NCBI GenBank assembly: GCA_021852345.1 | Contig: JAJZNL010000027.1 | Location: 1-44,033, forward strand | DNA from: Actinomycetes bacterium | Lineage (GTDB): Bacteria; Actinomycetota; Acidimicrobiia; Acidimicrobiales; JABEUL01 | Length of the DNA stretch: 44,033 nt | Direction: 5' to 3' | Shown: in pieces, positions 15,745 through 25,583 of the stretch | Numbering within the stretch: the first letter of the stretch is position 1 | Layout of the letters: each line of letters starts with the position of its first letter | Program-made: the position numbers and the translations under genes | Notes under the pieces: generated by a model | What the model was told of the DNA's origin: nothing | The model's database searches: none | Seen by the model: only the letters and a program-made list of their open reading frames with translations

Positions 15745-17259
15745 ATGCCAAATCACAACTTTAAAGATTCTTTAAAACTTTCTGTTATGCCGATAGGCTT
15801 TACTTTTAGACAGATAGTGATTAGTTCGCTTAAATCAATCATTGTTTGCATGATATTGTCGTTTGGCTTATTTTTAATTCGAGATCACTTAAGCGTAGCC
15901 ACCGTAGCATTAATTTTGGTAATTCCCGTAGTTTTAGGAGTAATAAGCGGGGGGTTTTTTGCGGGGATAGCAGCCACAATAATGGGATTTTTTATTTACG
16001 ACTATTTTTTTATTAAACCCTACTACACTCTAAGCGTCGGTGCGGCACAAAACTGGGCAGCTTTGGGAGTATACGTAGTGGTAATGATCACACTATCTCA
16101 AATGGTTACAAAAATTAATACTGCAAGAATGGAGGCTCAGAGACGCGCTAAAGAAAACAGGGAGCTTTTTGACCTGTCTGAACTCTTGTTGAAAGATTCT
16201 TCTATACAAGATATTTCCGAATATGTTTTGGATCTGTTATTAAGCTATTTTAAATTAACCAGCGCAGTTCTATTCATTCAGAATGGGGACAAGCTCACTT
16301 TAACCGGCAAGGCGGGCATATCGTTAGAAGATGAAGAAATAAGAAATATATTAAATAAAACCGTTCACCCTATTCGCCTGGAACCCACTGCAACGGGTAA
16401 CAATGAACTAAGCGTTGTGGTCCTGTCCAGTCAAACTTCTGACATCGGACTTCTTGCAATTAAGGGTCTTTCATACAACAAAGATAATAGGGAGCTTTTT
16501 AAAGCATTTATAAATCACCTGTCTTACGCCTTGGAAAGAACCCTGCTAAGAGACCAGGTTATGAAGACCGAACTCTTGCAAAAAGCAGATGAAATTAAAA
16601 ACTCGCTAGTCGGTGCTGTATCTCATGATTTAAGAACACCCCTTTCGGCAATTAAAATATCCTCGTCGACAATTCTAGAGTCTAACTCTAATCTGTCTGA
16701 TGAAGAATTAAAGGAGTTGCTGTTCCTTATTGATTTTCAGGCAACTAAACTGGACAAATTAGTAGGAAATTTACTAGATATGACCAGAATAGAGTCCGGC
16801 ACTCTGGTCCTTAAAAAAGAAAATATTCTCATTTCTAATATTGTGGACGAATGTCTTGAAAATTTTAAATATCAAGATGAATTCTCCCGCATTAATATTC
16901 AAAACAAAGTTCCAAAAGAGTTAGTCTTTGCAGACAAAATCTTACTCACTCAAGCACTGGTTAATCTTGTAGATAACGCCTTAAAATATTCTCCGGAAAA
17001 CCAATCGATAGATTTGATAGTTGATAAGCCACAAAGCAATCTTATTAAATTCGTAGTTAGAGATTACGGTCCGGGTCTAGACAAAAATTTAGATTTTACT
17101 TATTTAAATCTGTTCAATAAGAATAATTCAGGTGGTCGAGGGGGGTTGGGTCTTGCAATTGCCTTTAACTTCATAAAGTCCACTGGAGGCGATATTAAAC
17201 TAAATAAAGATTTCAGCAACGGCACCGAATTTGAGGTTACCTTAAACAGTGTCGCTTAA
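15745..17259 (+). CDS. kdpD: Sensor histidine kinase: C-terminal half of a split KdpD
   Basis: The 504-residue membrane kinase has four closely spaced transmembrane helices (about 25-120) forming the DUF4118 module of KdpD. A GAF-like region (about 145-270) follows, then HisKA with the phospho-acceptor AVSHDLRTPLSAIK (His about 294), and HATPase_c with N-box LVNLVDNALKYSPE (about 404-417), DYGPGLD and GRGGLGLAIA. This equals roughly residues 400-894 of E. coli KdpD. The ATP-binding KdpD/USP portion is missing here but encoded separately after kdpC (22985). It should phosphorylate the adjacent KdpE-type regulator in response to potassium limitation. The gene ends 15 bp before kdpE. Confidence 0.88.
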   Translation: MPNHNFKDSLKLSVMPIGFTFRQIVISSLKSIIVCMILSFGLFLIRDHLSVATVALILVIPVVLGVISGGFFAGIAATIMGFFIYDYFFIKPYYTLSVGAAQNWAALGVYVVVMITLSQMVTKINTARMEAQRRAKENRELFDLSELLLKDSSIQDISEYVLDLLLSYFKLTSAVLFIQNGDKLTLTGKAGISLEDEEIRNILNKTVHPIRLEPTATGNNELSVVVLSSQTSDIGLLAIKGLSYNKDNRELFKAFINHLSYALERTLLRDQVMKTELLQKADEIKNSLVGAVSHDLRTPLSAIKISSSTILESNSNLSDEELKELLFLIDFQATKLDKLVGNLLDMTRIESGTLVLKKENILISNIVDECLENFKYQDEFSRINIQNKVPKELVFADKILLTQALVNLVDNALKYSPENQSIDLIVDKPQSNLIKFVVRDYGPGLDKNLDFTYLNLFNKNNSGGRGGLGLAIAFNFIKSTGGDIKLNKDFSNGTEFEVTLNSVA

Positions 17260-17274
17260 ACGCATTTGATTAAT

Positions 17275-17985
17275 ATGGCTAACATTTTACTGACAGACGA
17301 TGACAGATCAATATTAAAAGCCTTAAAGATCGGATTAACGTCCAAGGGTCACACGGTCACCGCCGTAGCCAACGGTGAAGAATGTCTGGCTCAGGTGACT
17401 TACGGGACTTACGACATATTGATTTTGGATTTAGGATTACCGGATTATGACGGTGTCGACATCGTTAAACATATTAGACAGTTCAGCGATATACCTATCT
17501 TAGTTTTGTCTGCTACGCATTTGGAATCCACAAAAGTTAGAGCCTTGGACAGCGGAGCAGATGATTATGTTACGAAACCATTTGGAATGGCCGAACTAAA
17601 CGCACGAATTAGGTCTTTAACAAAGAAGTATGCCAAATTAATGCAGCATAGCCAAACCACTGCCTACGACAGAAATAATAATGATCAACCCAGCTTAAAA
17701 ATTGGAAAATTGACGTTAGACATGATTCACTACGGCGCGGAATTTGATGGACTACCTCTAAATTTAACCGCCAAAGAATTTGAGATACTGGCTTACCTGG
17801 CCAAAAATACCGGCAAGGTATGTACCCACCGTATGATACTGAACGACGTGTGGGGTGATCAATACAGCCATGAAACTGAATATCTCAGGGTATATATCTA
17901 TAGACTGCGAAAGAAACTAAATGACGGTCAAGGCAAATATCTGATTTCAAACCCCGGCATCGGATACAGCCTAAATTTAGACTGA
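17275..17985 (+). CDS. kdpE: KdpE-type OmpR-family response regulator
   Basis: The 236-residue protein has a receiver domain with acidic pocket LTDDD, phospho-acceptor Asp in ILILDLGLPD, Thr/Ser in VLSATH and Lys in VTKPFG. A winged-helix output domain (LNLTAKEFEILAYLAKNTGKV, split here by its turn, and YIYRLRKKL) follows. It is expected to bind the kdpFABC promoter when phosphorylated by the sensor encoded just upstream. I favour ATG 17275; a TTG at 17266 would add three residues. A roughly 490-bp spacer separates it from the structural genes. Confidence 0.88.
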   Translation: MANILLTDDDRSILKALKIGLTSKGHTVTAVANGEECLAQVTYGTYDILILDLGLPDYDGVDIVKHIRQFSDIPILVLSATHLESTKVRALDSGADDYVTKPFGMAELNARIRSLTKKYAKLMQHSQTTAYDRNNNDQPSLKIGKLTLDMIHYGAEFDGLPLNLTAKEFEILAYLAKNTGKVCTHRMILNDVWGDQYSHETEYLRVYIYRLRKKLNDGQGKYLISNPGIGYSLNLD

Positions 17986-18478
17986 ATAAAGCTTCTTCGA
18001 CTAGATTTTAATCCCAACAAATTACCATCTTGATATACGCAATAATTAAAGATAGCCGACATCATATTTTTTGTAGCTGGCTTATTTCAAGAATAAAGCT
18101 GCACCGAAGACAGGACCTTCAAATGATTGTCCCGATAAATTCGTAGTAATCAACTCAATGCGTCAATGCGTCAAAAGCATACATAATCTGGTTGCTTGAA
18201 CATAAATAGCTTCGAATTTATTTGTACCGAATTTTATTCTGCCATTTGCGATCATTGCTTTAATCAAACTTATTTGTTTGAGCTATTGGACCTTAACTTC
18301 AAATTAAACAGCTGGTCGGCAACCAAACTATTAATTCTAAACACCGCAATTAGCTTCCAAAATAGCTTTCCAAGCATTCTAATTTCTATCTTTTCATAAA
18401 ATTTATTCACTAATTTTTAACGCAAGACGGATCTGTTTTCACAAAAAATTTATATTTCATTTATTAACATTATTAATT
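17986..18478. promoter_or_regulatory. Spacer upstream of kdpFABC, likely promoter region
   Basis: It is AT-rich and non-coding. A TTG-started 67-codon frame (18196-18399) is low-complexity and not called. It should contain the KdpE-controlled promoter, but I cannot point to a convincing operator. An 8-bp direct repeat (AATGCGTC twice) lies near 18155-18171. I saw no recognisable c-di-AMP riboswitch. Confidence 0.35.
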
Positions 18479-18562
18479 ATGGCTGATATTTTAGTTCTTT
18501 TATCAATTGTATTATTTGCGGTGATTTCGATTGCTTTTATAAATTCTATGGAAAAACTATGA
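18479..18562 (+). CDS. Small membrane peptide preceding kdpF (27 aa)
   Basis: ATG-started frame MADILVLLSIVLFAVI followed by SIAFINSMEKL: a single hydrophobic helix with a charged C-terminus. Its TGA overlaps the kdpF ATG (ATGA), so the two are translationally coupled. It resembles KdpF in size and topology but is a second, different peptide. From memory, small proteins of this type precede kdpF in some bacteria. It may stabilise the KdpFABC complex in the membrane; that is inference. Confidence 0.6.
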   Translation: MADILVLLSIVLFAVISIAFINSMEKL

Positions 18563-18648
18563 ATATATCAGATTTGCTATTACTGATTTTGGCAATTGGC
18601 ATGTTCTGCTATCTTTGCGTAGCCCTAATTAGACCTGAGAAGTTTTAA
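18559..18648 (+). CDS. kdpF: K+-transporting ATPase subunit KdpF
   Basis: The 29-residue single-helix peptide has the family-typical ending YLCVALIRPEKF. KdpF is a small lipid-like stabilising subunit of the KdpFABC complex. The gene overlaps the preceding peptide gene by four bases and is followed directly by kdpA (TAA then ATG), confirming the operon order. Confidence 0.85.
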   Translation: MNISDLLLLILAIGMFCYLCVALIRPEKF

Positions 18649-20340
18649 ATGAGTTTTGCAATCACATTATTAATTTTATTTGTCGCGTTAGGAATTAGTT
18701 GGCGATACTTTGGTAGTTACATGGCGAATGTATATCAAGGACGAGTTAGATTTTTACATGGTTTTGAAAAAATAATCTATGCGATTTTAGATGTCGACGA
18801 AGAAAGCGAGCAAACTTGGAAAGGTTATGCAACTTCTTTAATTTTATTTTCGGCATTTGGAATCTTATTCACATACTTAATTTTACGGTTCCAGGGATTT
18901 TTACCGTTGAATCCACTGCATTTTGGTTCTGTCTCCCCTGCTTTGGCATTTAATACCTCAGTATCGTTTGTATCAAATACAAATTGGCAAAACTATGCCG
19001 GTGAAACCACGCTTTCATATCTGTCTCAAATGATTGGCTTGACCGTCCAACAATTTGTCAGCGCCTCGGTCGGAATTGGTGTATCCATTGCCTTAATACG
19101 AGGATTGGCCAGAAAGAACAATCCCAATATTGGTAACTTTTGGGTAGATTTAGTTCGGGGAGTCCTATACATTTTGCTTCCTATTGCCTTTATCGGAGGG
19201 TTGATATTTGTGGGACAAGGCGCGGTACAAACATTAGCTGGGCCGATGGTAATTCATGATGCCCTGAATAATATAAACCAGGTGATTCCTCGCGGACCTG
19301 TCGGTTTTATGGAATCAATAAAGCAATTGGGCACGAATGGAGGAGGATTCTTTAATGCAAACGGAGCCCACCCGTTTGAAGACCCCACGGCACTTACGCT
19401 TATACTTAGCGTATTTTTAATTCTTATCATCCCGGTGAGCTTAACTTACACATTTGGGAAGATGGTAAATTCAGTGAAGCAGGGTTTAGCGCTGTTGATG
19501 GCCATGTTCATTATATTTTCAATTTCACTGGGAATCGGAGTTTACGCCGAAATGCAACCCAATCCGGCTGTGGCCCAAAGCCATTACGTCAAACAAGTCA
19601 ACGGCAACATGGTTGGCAAAGAGACCAGATTCGGAGTTCCCGATACCGCTTTATACAACATAACTTCGACTCAAACTTCGACTGGATCTGTCGCCGGAGC
19701 AAATGACTCTTTTACGCCACTGGGTGGATTGGTCTTATTGTCAGGGATGATGCTTGGCGAAGTCAGTCCTGGAGGAGTAGGAAGTGGACTTTATACAATT
19801 CTGTTGTTCGCTCTGATAGCTGTGTTCATCGGTGGACTGATGATAGGAAGAACACCGGAATATTTGGGCAAAAAGATTCAGAGCAAAGAAGTAAAACTTG
19901 CCGCACTGGGAGTTTTAATAATGCCTATAACAGTTTTGATAATAACTGCCATAGCTGTATCGGTTCAGGCTGGAATCAGCGGACCATCTAACACAGGTCC
20001 TCACGGATTTAGCGAAATTTTATACGCATTCACCTCTCAGGCAAATAACAACGGTTCGGCGTTTGCCGGTTTAAATGGAAATACTGCCTTTTATAACATA
20101 ACTGGTAGCATTGCTATGATACTTGGAAGATTCGGCATTATTATCCCCGTCTTGGCCTTAGCTGGTAGCTTAGGGGCTAAACAAACCGTACCTACTTCTT
20201 TGGGAACCTTTAAAACCGATAATCCGACATTTACCTTTCTGGTAATCGCGGTGATCATAATAATAGGTGGTCTCACGTTCTTTCCAGCACTTTCGCTAGG
20301 ACCGATAATAGAAATGCTTTTACACGGGAGATTTTTCTGA
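18649..20340 (+). CDS. kdpA: K+-transporting ATPase subunit KdpA
   Basis: This is the 563-residue potassium-selective channel-like subunit of the high-affinity KdpFABC pump. About ten membrane helices carry the four selectivity-filter regions, seen as [58 protein letters not shown] and [17 protein letters not shown]. The length is normal for the family. The stop codon overlaps the kdpB start by one base (TGATG). Confidence 0.97.
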   Translation: MSFAITLLILFVALGISWRYFGSYMANVYQGRVRFLHGFEKIIYAILDVDEESEQTWKGYATSLILFSAFGILFTYLILRFQGFLPLNPLHFGSVSPALAFNTSVSFVSNTNWQNYAGETTLSYLSQMIGLTVQQFVSASVGIGVSIALIRGLARKNNPNIGNFWVDLVRGVLYILLPIAFIGGLIFVGQGAVQTLAGPMVIHDALNNINQVIPRGPVGFMESIKQLGTNGGGFFNANGAHPFEDPTALTLILSVFLILIIPVSLTYTFGKMVNSVKQGLALLMAMFIIFSISLGIGVYAEMQPNPAVAQSHYVKQVNGNMVGKETRFGVPDTALYNITSTQTSTGSVAGANDSFTPLGGLVLLSGMMLGEVSPGGVGSGLYTILLFALIAVFIGGLMIGRTPEYLGKKIQSKEVKLAALGVLIMPITVLIITAIAVSVQAGISGPSNTGPHGFSEILYAFTSQANNNGSAFAGLNGNTAFYNITGSIAMILGRFGIIIPVLALAGSLGAKQTVPTSLGTFKTDNPTFTFLVIAVIIIIGGLTFFPALSLGPIIEMLLHGRFF

Positions 20341-22400
20341 TGCAAACCGCAGTTAAAGAGACACAGTCGACTCAGCACAACTCAGGCGTACTAAAAAAAA
20401 GGAGTCTGTTTGATAAGACAATTCTCAAACAGGCCTTCTTTGACTCCTTAAAGAAATTTTCTATAAGGACTCAGGTAAAAAATCCCGTAATGTTTGTTGT
20501 ATTCGTCGGTACCATCGTAACGTTGATCGAAGCAGCGGTAAGGCCAAGCATCTTTACAATATCGATAGCAATTTGGCTTGCACTTACTATAGAATTTGCT
20601 AATTTTGCTGAAGCCGTAGCTGAAGGTCGAGGCAAGGCTCAAGCCGATACCTTAAAAAAGATGCGCACCGATTCAAATGCCAGGCTCTTAACAGATGACG
20701 ATTCGGAGACTATCGTATCTTCAAGCCAACTTAAAAAAGGCGATCGAGTTGTATGTGAGGCAAACGACATAGTACCATCTGACGGCGAAATCATAGAAGG
20801 TATTGCATCTATTGACGAATCTGCCATTACGGGTGAATCTGCACCAGTGGTTCGGGAATCCGGCGGAGATCGATCAGCTGTAACTGGAGGAACCAAAGTA
20901 CTGTCAGACAGAATAATTGTTCGTATTACAGCCGAAAAGGGTGAAACTTTTTTGGATAAAATGATTGGGCTTGTAGAAGGTGCAAACCGTCAAAAAACTC
21001 CCAATGAAATTGCTTTAACCATCTTATTGGCTGCCTTAACAATTGTATTCTTACCCGTAGTGGTTTCACTGCAACTTTTTGCAAAATATTCGGATGCTAC
21101 TATCGCGGTGGTGACTCTTATCGCCCTATTGGTCTGTCTAATCCCGACTACGATAGGCGCTTTACTGTCGGCTATCGGAATTGCCGGAATGGACAGATTG
21201 TTGCAAAAAAATGTCTTGGCATTAAGCGGAAGAGCCGTGGAGGCTGCTGGTGACGTACAGACTCTGCTCCTGGACAAGACGGGTACCATTACGTTTGGGA
21301 ATAGGATGGCAACCTCCTTTATTCCTGTCGGTGACAATTCTCAGGAAGATGTTGCAAAGTACGCTCAGATTTCATCACTGTCGGATGAAACACCCGAAGG
21401 TCGCTCTATTGTAATTTTGGCCAAAAACGAATTCAATATAAGAGAACATGAGATGGGACAAGACTACGAATTCATCGAATTCAGTGCTGCCACCAGAATG
21501 TCAGGTATCAACTACGAAGGGAACCGAATCAGAAAGGGAGCCGCAACATTTGTAGCAAAATGGGTCGAAGAACAAGGTGGACAAATACCCGATGAACTTG
21601 CGACGATTGTCGATTCGATCTCAAAAAATGGCTCAACCCCGTTGGTAGTAGCCGTTAACGACACCATTGTCGGAGTTATCGAACTTAAAGATGTTGTAAA
21701 AGACGGTATCAAAGAACGATTTGAACAGTTACGTTCGATGGGAATAAAGACAGTTATGATTACTGGAGACAACCCGTTAACTGCCGCTGCAATTGCCCAA
21801 GAAGCCGGTGTGGATGACTTTTTAGCCGAGGCGACTCCAGAAACTAAGATGCGTTTAATAAAAGACGAACAAGAATCAGGCAAATTAGTTGCGATGACCG
21901 GAGACGGAACCAACGACGCCCCCGCATTAGCACAAGCCGATGTAGGAGTAGCCATGAACTCAGGGACGACCGCGGCAAAAGAAGCCGGTAACATGGTCGA
22001 CTTGGATTCCAACCCAACCAAACTGATAGACGTAGTGGAAGTCGGCAAACAACTTTTAATTACCAGGGGGTCATTGACAACCTTTTCAATCGCAAACGAC
22101 GTAGCCAAATACTTTGCAATCATACCAGCATTATTTTCGGCAACATATCCGCAATTAAACGCACTTAATATCATGAAACTTCACTCCCCAAAATCAGCGA
22201 TACTATCGGCTGTTATATTTAACGCATTGATCATAATAGCGTTAATACCGTTGGCACTTCGGGGGGTTAAGTTTAAGCCTCAAAGTGCAACCGCGATATT
22301 AAACAGAAACATACTGATATATGGCGTCGGCGGCGTTATAGTTCCATTTTTAGGCATAAAGGTAATTGATCTGATAATAACGGGTCTGCATATTTATTGA
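20340..22400 (+). CDS. kdpB: K+-transporting ATPase subunit KdpB (P-type ATPase)
   Basis: The 686-residue P-type ATPase hydrolyses ATP to drive potassium uptake through KdpA. The sequence shows the actuator motif ITGESAPVV, the phosphorylation motif [14 protein letters not shown] (Asp), [14 protein letters not shown] and the hinge [19 protein letters not shown]. The N-terminal cytosolic region and seven membrane segments are of normal length. The TGES Ser is conserved, so regulatory Ser phosphorylation under high potassium, known in E. coli, is possible. It sits between kdpA and kdpC. Confidence 0.97.
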   Translation: MQTAVKETQSTQHNSGVLKKRSLFDKTILKQAFFDSLKKFSIRTQVKNPVMFVVFVGTIVTLIEAAVRPSIFTISIAIWLALTIEFANFAEAVAEGRGKAQADTLKKMRTDSNARLLTDDDSETIVSSSQLKKGDRVVCEANDIVPSDGEIIEGIASIDESAITGESAPVVRESGGDRSAVTGGTKVLSDRIIVRITAEKGETFLDKMIGLVEGANRQKTPNEIALTILLAALTIVFLPVVVSLQLFAKYSDATIAVVTLIALLVCLIPTTIGALLSAIGIAGMDRLLQKNVLALSGRAVEAAGDVQTLLLDKTGTITFGNRMATSFIPVGDNSQEDVAKYAQISSLSDETPEGRSIVILAKNEFNIREHEMGQDYEFIEFSAATRMSGINYEGNRIRKGAATFVAKWVEEQGGQIPDELATIVDSISKNGSTPLVVAVNDTIVGVIELKDVVKDGIKERFEQLRSMGIKTVMITGDNPLTAAAIAQEAGVDDFLAEATPETKMRLIKDEQESGKLVAMTGDGTNDAPALAQADVGVAMNSGTTAAKEAGNMVDLDSNPTKLIDVVEVGKQLLITRGSLTTFSIANDVAKYFAIIPALFSATYPQLNALNIMKLHSPKSAILSAVIFNALIIIALIPLALRGVKFKPQSATAILNRNILIYGVGGVIVPFLGIKVIDLIITGLHIY

Positions 22401-22404
22401 GTTG

Positions 22405-22983
22405 GTGAATAAACAAATGATTTCAAATATAAAACGATCAATTTTAAGTTGCGTCATCTTACTAATACTTTGCGGATTGATCTATCCGCTAATAGGTACC
22501 GGAATCGGACAAGCACTATTTCATTTCCAGGCTAATGGGTCTCAGATTAAACAAGGTTCAATGCTCATAGAACAGAACTGGAAGGGACCACAGTGGTTTC
22601 AAGGTCGAAATGATGGTTCGGTAATCACATTAGGTCCTGACAAAGTTTTAATTTCAGGCACCAACCAGCCCGGTCCTCGATCTAAGCAACTTGAGCAAAG
22701 CGTGGTTCAAAGAGCACAACAGTTAATTAAAGAGGGAATAATTCCCGCCAACGACCTGGTAACCACTTCAGGTAGCTTGCTGGATCCTGACATATCGGTC
22801 CACGACGCAAATGTTCAAGTTCCGGCCATAGCTAAATATCATCACATTAAATCGTCGGCGTTATATAGTCTTATCAAGCAGGTAACCGTACACAAACAAT
22901 TTGGTTTTCTGGGCAATACATATATAAACGTCCTGGAATTAAATATTAAACTATCTCACTTGATTAAAACAGTTAAAAAATAA
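22405..22983 (+). CDS. kdpC: K+-transporting ATPase subunit KdpC
   Basis: The 192-residue subunit has one N-terminal membrane helix (ILSCVILLILCGLIYPLIG) and an extracytoplasmic domain with the family blocks WFQGRND, LDPDISVHDANVQVPAIA and NVLELNIKL. KdpC stabilises the complex and acts as a catalytic chaperone for KdpB. A GTG start at 22405 is chosen; a TTG lies one codon before and an ATG four codons after. The next gene starts two bases after its stop. Confidence 0.95.
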   Translation: MNKQMISNIKRSILSCVILLILCGLIYPLIGTGIGQALFHFQANGSQIKQGSMLIEQNWKGPQWFQGRNDGSVITLGPDKVLISGTNQPGPRSKQLEQSVVQRAQQLIKEGIIPANDLVTTSGSLLDPDISVHDANVQVPAIAKYHHIKSSALYSLIKQVTVHKQFGFLGNTYINVLELNIKLSHLIKTVKK

Positions 22984-22984
22984 A

Positions 22985-24127
22985 ATGTCAGGAATTTCTT
23001 TAAACCACATAGATAACAATGATTATGTCGAATCTGCGGGAAGATTCCGAATCTATTTAGGCATGGCGGCGGGCGTTGGCAAAACTTACAGGATGCTTTC
23101 GGAAGGTCAAAGAAGAAAAGCACGAGGTACTGATATCGCAATAGGATTCGTCGAATTTCACGACAGAATATTTACCAAAAAACAGGCTGAGGGACTCGAA
23201 TTAATTCCTAGAAAAAAAATTACATATAAAGATACAACTTATGAAGAGATGGACATGGAACGTGTCTTCCAACGACACCCTCAAGTATTGTTGGTAGATG
23301 AACTCGCGCATACAAATATAAAATATCCAGGCAATAATGATAAAAGGTGGCAAGATATTTTAGAAATATTAAATGCGGGTATAGATGTTATTACAACGGT
23401 TAACGTCCAGCATGTGGAAAGCATCGCAGATACGGTAGAAGAGATTGCTCGTATTACCATTGACGAAAGGGTTCCAGATTGGGTTCTCCAAAAAGCTGAT
23501 CAAATCGAACTTGTGGATTCCTCCCCCGAACAGTTAAGAAGACGCATGCTTCACGGAAATATCTATCCTGAGGATAAAGTAAGTAAGGCACTAACAAATT
23601 TCTTTAAGACAAGTAATCTGCTTGCATTGCGAGAATTGGCTCTACGTTTTGTGGCAGACAATTCCGACGAAAAACTGTTGGAAAAATTAAAAGAAAACCC
23701 GGTAGGAACTGTCTATGACACTAATGAACGTATAGCGGCTGTTTTCTTCAAAGACAGACTGGAGGACGATATTTTGAGACGAGCGGCAAGACTCGCACAA
23801 AGAATAAAATCGCCACTATATACGTTGGTAATCGATAATTCAGATTCAATCTCAAAATCCACAGCTGATCAAACAGAAAAATTCAAGCGATTAAGCAGCG
23901 ACCTTAACGCTGGATTTAACATAATTAAAGCCGAAAATTTAAACGACGCATTAAGTGAGTTTTGCCTTAATAATCAAATAACACAAATTGTTATGGGGTA
24001 CATGTCTAAAAATAAAATCAGCAAATTATTTAACTCAGATCGCACTTTAAAACAAATTTTAAACGCAACTTCTAATCTACACATTGACGTTCATATTATT
24101 AGTCCAAGAGAAGACAAATTGCAATAG
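22985..24127 (+). CDS. kdpD: KdpD N-terminal half: KdpD ATP-binding plus USP domain, stand-alone
   Basis: The 380-residue soluble protein equals the cytosolic N-terminus of KdpD. The KdpD domain (about 15-225) has Walker A AAGVGKTYRML, the block RRKARGTD, FVEFHDR, Walker B VLLVDELAHTN and VNVQHVES. A universal-stress-protein-like domain (about 240-375) follows. There is no membrane or kinase region: the protein ends where the transmembrane part would begin. That part is a separate gene at 15745. Stand-alone N-terminal KdpD proteins are reported in cyanobacteria and Deinococcus. The module may bind c-di-AMP and ATP and tune the kinase or the pump; that is inference from KdpD homologues. It starts two bases after kdpC. 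Confidence 0.9.
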   Translation: MSGISLNHIDNNDYVESAGRFRIYLGMAAGVGKTYRMLSEGQRRKARGTDIAIGFVEFHDRIFTKKQAEGLELIPRKKITYKDTTYEEMDMERVFQRHPQVLLVDELAHTNIKYPGNNDKRWQDILEILNAGIDVITTVNVQHVESIADTVEEIARITIDERVPDWVLQKADQIELVDSSPEQLRRRMLHGNIYPEDKVSKALTNFFKTSNLLALRELALRFVADNSDEKLLEKLKENPVGTVYDTNERIAAVFFKDRLEDDILRRAARLAQRIKSPLYTLVIDNSDSISKSTADQTEKFKRLSSDLNAGFNIIKAENLNDALSEFCLNNQITQIVMGYMSKNKISKLFNSDRTLKQILNATSNLHIDVHIISPREDKLQ

Positions 24128-24498
24128 CTACTTCGTCGATAACACCGAACAGTCTTGTAGGTTTAGCTTTTAAAAACAAGTAACCAAAAAATTGAATGCT
24201 GTCTAGAATTGAATAAATTTCATAACTTCTAAGTACGGCAAGAAAACCAACCTTTATGAAATAAAGCTTCTAACAGCAGTGCAAGATCCGCAGTGCAAGA
24301 TCCCCAGTGCAAGATCCCCAGTGCAAGATCCCCAGTGCAATATCCCCAGTGCAAGATCTTTTGATTTGAGCAGATTATTTATCCATTAAGCATTGCACTC
24401 GGATTTAGAATTCAGGTATCTAAGATTTACTGGACTACAACCTTAATTATTGGCATAACGTTGTCGCCAGCGTCCGCAATAATTCGATGTTTAATTAA
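24128..24498. other. Spacer between convergent kdpD-N and mnmA
   Basis: There is no gene. The spacer is dominated by the 14-bp tandem array at 24276-24359. No clear terminator hairpin with a T-run was seen. Confidence 0.5.
24276..24359. repeat. 14-bp tandem repeat, 6 copies
   Basis: The unit is (G/C)CAGTGCAAGATCC, repeated head to tail six times. It has only a few mismatches: first base G or C, one AATATCC variant, and a final T. There are no spacers, so it is not CRISPR. It lies between convergent genes. Confidence 0.92.
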
Positions 24499-25572
24499 TC
24501 AGTCATGCGGATTGGCTATAACAGTCGCAGAACCCAATACGACTAAATTTTCTTCGTCATAAAAAGCTATGATCTGCCCTGGTGCCACTTTTCTCTGCGG
24601 TTTATCAAAGACTACTTTTCCGTCGGCAAAAAATGTGCTTTTAACCGGTCTTCCATGAGCTGAACCTTGAACATATATAGTGGTGGCATCTTTAAGTTCA
24701 TCTAAAAGAAAATGGCTTTCCTTAAAATAAATATTCCGTGTCAAAAGTTTATCGGCCGGGCCGATCCTGACTTCCTTTTTATCTGGGTTCAATGACAGAA
24801 CGTACTGACGTTGCCCATAACGAGATATACCGATATCACGCCTCTGCCCAATGGTCAGAAGTTCCATAGCTTCAATTTCACCAAGATTTTCATTCGAAGA
24901 GTCTTCTACTATTTTTGCAGAATTAAGTTTGATCTTGTCAGTTAGGAACTCACGTCGTCCCCCAGTTGCCAAGATAAAGCACACATCCTGAGAATCAGGT
25001 TTATCGGCCGTTAGCAAGCCCAATTTTTCTGCTACTTGCCTGACTTCGGGTTTAGTGTAGTCCCCCAGCGGAAATTTGCATATTTTTAGTGCCTCTTTGG
25101 GTATTTTAGATAATACATATGACTGATCTTTCTTTAAGTCAAGAGATCGCATCAAAACAGGAATCTGTTTTTGTTCATCAAACTTTAATCTTGCATAGTG
25201 GCCAGTAGCGATCGCATCAAATCCCAATCTCACAGCTCTTTTAGCCATCAGGTCAAATTTTAAATGACGATTACATTCAATGCAGGGGTTTGGAGTCTCG
25301 TACTTTGCATGCGAATCAACATACGGATAGACCACATGCTCATTAAACTCTTCCACGAATCCCCAAACGTGATGATCGATACCCAACTTTTTAGCGACAA
25401 ATCTAGCGTCTTCAACGTCACTGACCGAGCAACAACCCGAATCGCTCTGACCTCCCCACAGTTTTAATGTTACTCCAACTACGTCATGGCCCTGTTCGGA
25501 CAACAGTGCGGCAGCAACCGAAGAATCTACTCCGCCGGACATTCCAACTGCAATTTTAAGCTTTCTTACCAC
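24499..25572 (-). CDS. mnmA: tRNA-specific 2-thiouridylase MnmA
   Basis: It thiolates U34 of tRNA-Lys, -Glu and -Gln using sulfur relayed from a cysteine desulfurase. The 357-residue protein has the PP-loop GMSGGVDSSVAA (residues 10-21), the first catalytic Cys in NPCIEC (Cys 96), and the second in PDSQDVCFI (Cys 197). The motif ATGHYARL and the C-terminal RNA-binding/beta-barrel part are also present. The desulfurase gene lies 11 bp upstream on the same strand, an expected functional pair. Confidence 0.96.
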   Translation of the reverse strand: MVRKLKIAVGMSGGVDSSVAAALLSEQGHDVVGVTLKLWGGQSDSGCCSVSDVEDARFVAKKLGIDHHVWGFVEEFNEHVVYPYVDSHAKYETPNPCIECNRHLKFDLMAKRAVRLGFDAIATGHYARLKFDEQKQIPVLMRSLDLKKDQSYVLSKIPKEALKICKFPLGDYTKPEVRQVAEKLGLLTADKPDSQDVCFILATGGRREFLTDKIKLNSAKIVEDSSNENLGEIEAMELLTIGQRRDIGISRYGQRQYVLSLNPDKKEVRIGPADKLLTRNIYFKESHFLLDELKDATTIYVQGSAHGRPVKSTFFADGKVVFDKPQRKVAPGQIIAFYDEENLVVLGSATVIANPHD

Positions 25573-25583
25573 TTATACAATCC

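Noticed and set aside
18196..18399. 67-codon ORF upstream of the kdp structural genes
   Set aside because: TTG start, low-complexity Phe/Ile/Asn/Ser-rich product, no homology recognised; it lies in the probable promoter spacer.
17986..18478. c-di-AMP (ydaO) riboswitch ahead of kdpFABC
   Set aside because: Looked for because such switches can control kdp genes; none of the conserved blocks I know is visible.
24276..24359. CRISPR array
   Set aside because: The copies abut directly with no spacers and the unit is only 14 bp; no cas genes are present. The same applies to the arrays at 15305 and 30432.
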